From: JAYKGU01 sp035285585 | GTDB lineage: Bacteria; Cyanobacteriota; Cyanobacteriia; CAKZMO01 | DNA: 27,015 nt | Direction of reading: 5' to 3' | Assembly (NCBI GenBank): GCA_035285585.1 | Contig: JAYKGU010000006.1 | Coordinates: 1 to 27,015, forward strand | Part shown: in pieces, positions 14,919-27,015 of the stretch | How positions within the stretch are numbered: position 1 is the first letter of the stretch | Layout: every line of letters starts with the position of its first letter | Notes under the pieces: model-generated | What the model was told of the DNA's origin: nothing | What the model saw: the letters and a program-made list of their open reading frames with translations, nothing else | Database searches by the model: none | Made by a program: the position numbers and the translations under genes

Positions 14919-14958
14919 AATTACTTTCTTGGGGGCGCACTCCCAAGAAAATGTAATT
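14919..14958 (+). terminator. Strong 15-bp hairpin before the glycosyltransferase genes
   Basis: AATTAC plus TTTCTTGGG (14919-14933) pairs with CCCAAGAAA (14942-14950) and GTAATT (14953-14958), interrupted only by a 2-base bulge, with an 8-nt loop. It may terminate the Nudix transcript, attenuate the downstream genes or be an operator. The run after it is AAATTT, so intrinsic termination is only moderately supported. It overlaps any translation start upstream of 15028, which argues for a later start of the next gene. Confidence 0.5.
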
Positions 14959-15027
14959 AAATTTGCTCAAGCACTTAGATGCTGGATAATTGTGCCATTG
15001 TTGACCTGCGGCCAGTGCCGCCACCCT

Positions 15028-16743
15028 ATGGGCAACCTCCCATCTTCACCAATTGGCCGATTTAAAGCTGGCCAACTTAAAGTTAAAGCTGACCGCCTCA
15101 GGGCCGGTCTGTCCCGCCCCTGGCCCTGGCTGATGGTTGTGCTTTTGCTGATGGGCCTCTACTTTCGCGTGGCCCATCTCGATCGCCCGGTGTACTGGGT
15201 AGATGAAGTAGCCACCTCGATTCGCGTTGCTGGCTATACGCGTCCCGCGATCGCCCAGCAGTTGGCCACCGGCGAACCCATTGCCGTTGCCGAACTTCAA
15301 CAGTTTCAGCAGTTGGGGGGCGATCGCCCCTGGGCCGACACCTGGAATGCCCTCACCCAAAGCCCCGAACATGCGCCCCTGTACTTTCTGATGGTGCGGG
15401 CCTGGGCGGAACGGTTTGGCAGCTCGATGGTGGCTATACGGAGCTTGTCGGTGGTGTTGGGGGTAGTGGCCATCCCATGTTTCATTTGGGCCAGCAAGGC
15501 GCTGCTGCTGCCGTCCGTGGTAGGTCAGCTCGGGGCAGGTCTGTTGGCCATCTCCCCCTTTTTTGTGGCCTACTCCCAGGAAGCACGGCCCTACAGCCTG
15601 TGGACGGTGGCGCTACTGCTGCTCATGGGGCTGTTGGGGCGATCGCTCCACAACAACACACCCCGCTCCTGGCTGGGCTACATCCTGGCCCTGGTGTTGA
15701 GCCTCTACACCTCGCTACTGACGGGCTTCGTCGTCCTGGGGCAGGCCCTGGCGGTGCTAAGTTTAGACTTTCCCCGATTCACCTGCCGCACCCGCAACTA
15801 CTTGCTGGCAACGGGGCTGGGCCTGGGGGCTTTCATTCCCTGGGGATGGATTATTTTCAACCACTGGCAAACCCTTCAGGATAATACGGTCTGGATGCGG
15901 GAGGCGATCGCCCCCTGGGCTACGGCGGCTGTCTGGTTCTACAGTCTGGCGGTCCTGTGGTTTGATGTGCCCCTGTCGGTGGATCTATCCCTGGAAACCC
16001 TGGTGAAAGCTTTGGTTGCCCTGGGCGTGGTGGCTTTGATCGGCTATGCGGCCTTCACCTTTTATCGGGAAACACCACCTGTGGTCGGCAGGTCGGTCAT
16101 CCTGGGAGCCATTGCCCCGCCGCTGGTGCTGCTGCTGATTGATGGGTTGCGGAGCGGGCAGGCGGCGGCCACTCCCCGGTACCTGATACCGACTTTGCTG
16201 GGGGCGCTGGTGAGTGTGGCCTATCTGCTGGGCGATCGCCTCCATCGATTCCCTCGTAACCCTTACTGGCGAACAATCACAGCGGCGTTGCTTTCCCTAG
16301 GGTTGCTGTCCTGCACCATTGGCCTCACCCATACGTCGGACTATCAAAAGGCCCGGAATCGGGCAAATCCGGCGATCGCTGCTTTGATCAACCAGTCCCC
16401 CAATCCTGTACTGCTGGCGGAAGCAAATCTAACGATGGACGTGCTGTCCCTCAGCCACAGCCTGGATGTCAGCACCATCATTCGCATTCTGCCCTCTTCC
16501 CAGTACTTGATCGAGCATCCCCTTTGTCGGGAAGCCTGGGTGTTGAATCCGTCCTCAGCGCTACAGGAAAGTTTGGGAGGGAGCGATCGCCTGCATTTGA
16601 TCTACCGGCCTGACCTGTTGACCAGCGAGGATGTGCACCTATCCCTCTGGCGTTTATTGCCAGATACACAAACCTGTAAGTACGTAGCCATAAATAAAAG
16701 CCAGTGGGGTGTGCCCGCCGCCGGGGGGCGCACCCCACCATAG
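15028..16743 (+). CDS. GT-C family membrane glycosyltransferase (PMT_2/ArnT-like), copy 1
   Basis: The 571-residue protein is mostly hydrophobic, with about ten membrane helices. Helix 1 (WLMVVLLLMGLYFRV) is followed by an external loop with VYWVDEVATS, placing an acidic DE where GT-C enzymes carry their catalytic acid. Other conserved stretches are LTQSPEHAPLYFL, EARPYSLW and WIIFNHW. Members transfer a sugar from a polyprenyl-phosphate donor to lipid, protein or glycan on the outer side of the membrane; donor and acceptor are unknown. The frame opens upstream, but ATG at 15028 is preferred because the strong hairpin at 14919-14958 covers earlier starts; no clear SD is present. The last 19 or so residues (about VAINKSQWGVPAAGGRTPP) are encoded by an inserted repeat. 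The neighbouring gene is a close paralogue. Confidence 0.85.
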   Translation: MGNLPSSPIGRFKAGQLKVKADRLRAGLSRPWPWLMVVLLLMGLYFRVAHLDRPVYWVDEVATSIRVAGYTRPAIAQQLATGEPIAVAELQQFQQLGGDRPWADTWNALTQSPEHAPLYFLMVRAWAERFGSSMVAIRSLSVVLGVVAIPCFIWASKALLLPSVVGQLGAGLLAISPFFVAYSQEARPYSLWTVALLLLMGLLGRSLHNNTPRSWLGYILALVLSLYTSLLTGFVVLGQALAVLSLDFPRFTCRTRNYLLATGLGLGAFIPWGWIIFNHWQTLQDNTVWMREAIAPWATAAVWFYSLAVLWFDVPLSVDLSLETLVKALVALGVVALIGYAAFTFYRETPPVVGRSVILGAIAPPLVLLLIDGLRSGQAAATPRYLIPTLLGALVSVAYLLGDRLHRFPRNPYWRTITAALLSLGLLSCTIGLTHTSDYQKARNRANPAIAALINQSPNPVLLAEANLTMDVLSLSHSLDVSTIIRILPSSQYLIEHPLCREAWVLNPSSALQESLGGSDRLHLIYRPDLLTSEDVHLSLWRLLPDTQTCKYVAINKSQWGVPAAGGRTPP

Positions 16744-16749
16744 CTACGT
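16682..16749. repeat. Hairpin repeat that supplies the stop codon of the first GT-C gene
   Basis: The ends are inverted (ACGTAGC and GCTACGT). Inside, GTGGGGTGTGCCC (16704-16716) pairs with GGGCGCACCCCAC (16726-16738) over 13 bp with one G-U. The left half is repeated at 6031-6064 in reverse orientation, with 25 identical bases. The glycosyltransferase stop (TAG, 16741-16743) lies in the element. Confidence 0.75.
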
Positions 16750-16806
16750 TTACTTGTGACCACCTACTTAATCGTTAAAAAGTATCGTTGTTCAAGTGCT
16801 TGAATT

Positions 16807-18459
16807 ATGGTGAAACCCCAGCCAATTAACTTCAGGATGGCATGTCTGGTGCTGGTGGGTGTGGGCCTGCGGGTGGCGCGGCTGGATCAGCCGGTCTACT
16901 GGGTAGACGAGGTGGCTACCTCCATGCGTGTAGCAGGTTATACCCTTACTGAGGTGACCCAGCAGCTTACCGTGGGAGTACCGCTAACGGTGGCGGATTT
17001 GCAGCGGTTTCAGCAGTTGGGCGATCGCCCCTGGTCTGCCACCTTTTACGCCCTTACCCAAAGCCCAGAACACGCTCCCCTTTATTTCCTGCTGGCGAGG
17101 GCCTGGACGGAAACCTTTGGCAACTCCGTAGTGACGATACGAAGCCTGTCGGTGGTGCTCAGTCTGCTAACTTTGCCTGCTTGCTTCTGGCTGGGCCATG
17201 AACTCTTTCCCAAAACCAAAGTTAAATGGCTGGGGATGGGGCTGCTGGCCGTTTCGCCGCTGTTTGTTGCCTATGCCCAGGAAGCCCGCCCCTATAGTCT
17301 GTGGACGCTGGCCCTGCTGCTCATGAGTGGGGCATTGGTGCGATCGCTCCGGTCTCCCCGTCGCCTTTCCTGGCTGGCTTACACGTTGGCTCTGATAGTT
17401 AGCCTCTATACGTCCTTGCTGACGGTGCTGGTGCTTTTGGGGCAGGGGCTGGTGATGCTTTGGGTGTTTCATCATCCAGAATCCGGAAGGGGCAAATGGC
17501 CATTTGCCCCTACGGTGGGTGCCCAAAAACAGACTAAGATTTCCCCAATACGAGGCTATTGGATATCGACTGGCGTAGGGCTGGGCGTTTTTGTACCGTG
17601 GATTTGGATTATTTTCAACCACTGGCAGACCTTGCACAGCAATACGGCCTGGATGCAAATCCCAATGGACATGGTGGGACTGCTGGCCCTCTGGATTTAC
17701 AATCTGGCGGTGCTGTTTTTTGATGTGCCCGTCACGGTGGATCTGTCGTGGGAAACCTTTATCAAGGTTACGATTTCCTTTGGCTTGATTAACTTCATGG
17801 GCTATGCCCTGGGGGTGTTGTGGATAAAATCTCCACGATGGATTGGGGCGCTGGTGCTGGCCCTGGCCCTCTCCATTCCCCTGGCCCTCATTGGGATTGA
17901 TTTGACGTTGGGTGGACAGCGATCCGCCGCCGCCCGGTACTATATTCCCTTCTATTTGGGCGTCCTGGTGGCGATCGCCCATCTCCTCACCCTCGGCATG
18001 GCGGGAGAACTGAAAATCCGTCCCCGCTACTGGCGAGCCATTACCACTGGCCTGGTTTCGCTGTGTTTGATGTCCTGCCTATTTCAGTGGCAAAGTCCGC
18101 CCCTTTATCAAAAGAGCCGTAATTTGCACAATGGGGCGATCGCCACCATCATCAACCAATCAGTTAATCAGGGTGAATTTCCCCTCCTGATGGGAGAGCC
18201 AGAGCAGACTTTGGACATTCTCTCGCTAAGCTATTTGCTTCACCCGCAAACGACTTTTCTGTTGGGAAACATCGCTGATTTAAGTGCCTTTGAGGCTGAA
18301 GCTTGCCGTCCTGTGTTTATCCTGAGACCTTCCCAAGCATTGCAATCGGCCTTGCAAACATCCCATCGTCTGGAAATCGTCTATCAGCCCCAGCGACTGA
18401 CGCGCCCGGAACTGTCCTTATCTCTCTGGCAAATCCAGCAGGAGCGATGTCCACCATGA
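16807..18459 (+). CDS. GT-C family membrane glycosyltransferase, copy 2
   Basis: The 550-residue protein is a tandem duplicate of the preceding gene. The shared blocks are VYWVDEVATS, LTQSPEHAPLYFL, RSLSVVLS, EARPYSLWT and WIIFNHWQTL, in the same order with the same pattern of membrane helices. It should likewise use a lipid-linked sugar donor; having two copies suggests two acceptors or successive sugars. A 24-nt palindrome encodes RGKWPFAP at residues 228-235, within a stretch of about 20 residues absent from copy 1. ATG at 16807 has no clear SD, but the first helix follows closely. Its TGA overlaps the ATG of the next gene (ATGA), which implies translational coupling to the GT4 enzyme. Confidence 0.87.
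   Translation: MVKPQPINFRMACLVLVGVGLRVARLDQPVYWVDEVATSMRVAGYTLTEVTQQLTVGVPLTVADLQRFQQLGDRPWSATFYALTQSPEHAPLYFLLARAWTETFGNSVVTIRSLSVVLSLLTLPACFWLGHELFPKTKVKWLGMGLLAVSPLFVAYAQEARPYSLWTLALLLMSGALVRSLRSPRRLSWLAYTLALIVSLYTSLLTVLVLLGQGLVMLWVFHHPESGRGKWPFAPTVGAQKQTKISPIRGYWISTGVGLGVFVPWIWIIFNHWQTLHSNTAWMQIPMDMVGLLALWIYNLAVLFFDVPVTVDLSWETFIKVTISFGLINFMGYALGVLWIKSPRWIGALVLALALSIPLALIGIDLTLGGQRSAAARYYIPFYLGVLVAIAHLLTLGMAGELKIRPRYWRAITTGLVSLCLMSCLFQWQSPPLYQKSRNLHNGAIATIINQSVNQGEFPLLMGEPEQTLDILSLSYLLHPQTTFLLGNIADLSAFEAEACRPVFILRPSQALQSALQTSHRLEIVYQPQRLTRPELSLSLWQIQQERCPP
17488..17511. repeat. Perfect 24-nt palindrome inside a coding sequence
   Basis: AGGGGCAAATGG is followed directly by its exact complement CCATTTGCCCCT. 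It is in frame with the glycosyltransferase (RGKWPFAP) and, being a palindrome that starts on a codon boundary, encodes the same eight residues on the other strand. A near-identical intergenic copy is at 14847-14869. Confidence 0.9.
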
Positions 18460-19718
18460 AAATTGCCATCATTAGTTCTGGCTATCTGCCTGTGGTGGAT
18501 GGGGTGACGGTCGCCCTCGACCAACGACTGCGATCGCTCAGCCAGCAAGGCCATCGCGTCCTACTCCTGTGTCCTGACTACCAGCCCATTGCCCCGGTTT
18601 ATCCCCACTGGCGAGAGTACGTGGGAGAAATCTACCCCGGCGTGCAGGTGATGGCATTGCCCAGCGAACCGTTTATGGGCATTGAGTTTGAGCGGAACTT
18701 ATCCCGGCAGGCGGCGGCTCCCCTGCGGCAGGCCCTCCGAGACTTTCATCCCGATCTTATCCATGTGGACGAGCCGGAGCGAATATTTCTGGGCCTCTTA
18801 AAATATCCTGGAATTGAGGTGGCAAGGGGCGATCGCCTCCCTTGCACCGCCTTCTTTCACACGAACTTTCTCGACTACATTGAGGACTTTGTTCCTCTGC
18901 CTGCTCCCTTGGTTGGAAGCTTGCAGTGGGGATCAAAGCAAATCATTCGCCGTGTCTTTAACGCCTATGATGCCACTTTGGTAGCCAGTGAAGTAGCCCA
19001 TCAGCGAATCCGGCAAATGGGCATTCGTAATGGGGTGGGCGATCGCTTTCTGGGAATTGACCTGGCCCAATTTCAAGCCCAGGCGCGTCTCCCCCAGTTC
19101 TTTTCTCAGCATTATGGCATTGCGGGGCTGGAGGAGAAAACCAAAGTGGTTTTTCTGGGACGGCTGACCCCTGATAAAGGTTGGCGCTTCACCCTGGATG
19201 CCCTCACTGCCCTCGTCCGTCAGCCCCAGTGGGAAAATTTGCGGCCCACCGTCAGTCTGATCATCGCGGGGGATGGGGAACTGCGGGAGGAGATTCTCCG
19301 AATCCTCGGTCAGTTGGGCATCGAGACTCATTGGTTGGGACGGGTGCCCCCAACGGCAGTGCCGCCGCTGCTGGTGAACTGCGATCTCCATGTCACCACC
19401 TCCACCAAAGAGACCCTGGGACTCACCGTTCTGGAAGCCTTTGCGGCGGGAATTCCGGCGATCGCCCCCCGTGCAGGCGGCGTTGTGACCACCATTCAGG
19501 ACGGCTGGAACGGCTTTCTGTTTGAGCCGCAAAGCAAGCAGGATTTTCTTGAAAAACTTCTCAAGCTCATTCAGAATTCAAATTTGCGTCGAGAAATGGG
19601 CGATCGCGCCCGTCGAGATGCGGCTCAGTACGGTCAGGATGCCGCTATGGAACGGCTGCTTGCCGTTTGGCAGGCCCAGATTGACCGCTGTCGCCCCCAG
19701 CCTGCATCCAGATCCTAA
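18456..19718 (+). CDS. Glycosyltransferase family 4 (GT-B fold)
   Basis: The 420-residue soluble enzyme begins MKIAIISSGYLPVVDGV, the N-terminal Rossmann strand and glycine-rich loop of GT4 enzymes. The C-terminal half has VVFLGRLTPDKGWRF, IIAGDGELREEI, HWLGRVP and the donor-binding EX7E motif, ETLGLTVLE (Glu319 and Glu327), followed by AFAAGIPAIAPRAGG. It is a retaining transferase using a nucleotide-sugar; the acceptor may be a lipid or a growing glycan. ATG at 18456 overlaps the previous stop (ATGA) and has CAGGAG 11 bases upstream; an in-frame ATG at 18447 is too close to that SD. The overlap places it in one operon with the GT-C pair. It resembles SqdX-like cyanobacterial enzymes only in general fold, so no symbol is given. 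Confidence 0.92.
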   Translation: MKIAIISSGYLPVVDGVTVALDQRLRSLSQQGHRVLLLCPDYQPIAPVYPHWREYVGEIYPGVQVMALPSEPFMGIEFERNLSRQAAAPLRQALRDFHPDLIHVDEPERIFLGLLKYPGIEVARGDRLPCTAFFHTNFLDYIEDFVPLPAPLVGSLQWGSKQIIRRVFNAYDATLVASEVAHQRIRQMGIRNGVGDRFLGIDLAQFQAQARLPQFFSQHYGIAGLEEKTKVVFLGRLTPDKGWRFTLDALTALVRQPQWENLRPTVSLIIAGDGELREEILRILGQLGIETHWLGRVPPTAVPPLLVNCDLHVTTSTKETLGLTVLEAFAAGIPAIAPRAGGVVTTIQDGWNGFLFEPQSKQDFLEKLLKLIQNSNLRREMGDRARRDAAQYGQDAAMERLLAVWQAQIDRCRPQPASRS

Positions 19719-19870
19719 CCTCAGAAGTATGACAAATGGAGCGGAAATCGCGATCGCGGCTTGACACGCCGGAACCTCCTGGTTTACCAACAATAACAGC
19801 TTGATTCTCAGGTTCTCTTGGGGTCAGTGGGTTCCCTTGTTCACCATCACCAGACGCTTGATAGGACAGA

Positions 19871-27015
<7,145 letters not shown>

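Overview
The window is cyanobacterial. GCGATCGC (HIP1) octamers recur throughout, several short dispersed palindromic repeats are typical of cyanobacterial genomes, and the gene set includes a PacS-type copper ATPase, a pentapeptide-repeat membrane protein and a modular PKS. The GC-rich composition and repeat load suggest a filamentous Leptolyngbya-like or Oscillatoriales-type organism. That placement is inference; no marker gene fixes the genus.

Layout. 1-346: the start of a reverse-strand hypothetical gene, then a leader with degenerate repeats. 347-1978: a pentapeptide-repeat protein with a central membrane domain, convergent with a secreted TPR-like repeat protein (2011-4041, reverse) whose last repeat looks frameshifted. 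4169-5809 (reverse): a second TPR-family protein. 5810-6267: a gene-poor strip of repeat relics, tandem hairpins and the remnant of a DUF5615-type PIN-like gene. 6268-9895 (all reverse): a Cys/His-cluster protein of unknown function and a two-gene copper unit (HMA chaperone, then PacS/CopA-like ATPase). 10112-11083: an orphan beta-class DNA methyltransferase, convergent with moaC (11157-11678). 11854-11927: tRNA-Arg(ACG) with a promoter candidate and terminator. 12102-14805: a small conserved-looking protein, a CocE/NonD hydrolase and a Nudix hydrolase. 15028-19718: two tandemly duplicated GT-C membrane glycosyltransferases and a translationally coupled GT4 glycosyltransferase. 19871-27015: a type I PKS, open to the window edge, ordered KS-AT-DH-(structural KR)-ER-KR-ACP and continuing past the ACP.

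The glycosyltransferase trio and the PKS run in one direction and may jointly make a glycosylated lipid or polyketide, although a 152-bp gap separates them. The chaperone and ATPase form a clear copper-handling operon. The other genes are housekeeping or stand alone.

The most striking signal is repeat invasion of coding sequence. Heptanucleotide arrays (GGAGTCR, CAAAATC, AAGGCAG) and octamers (CCCATCCA) sit in-frame at linkers and loops of the PKS. A 24-nt perfect palindrome is embedded in one glycosyltransferase but not in its paralogue. A hairpin repeat supplies the C-terminus and stop codon of the other. No wholly new defence or mobile system is visible.
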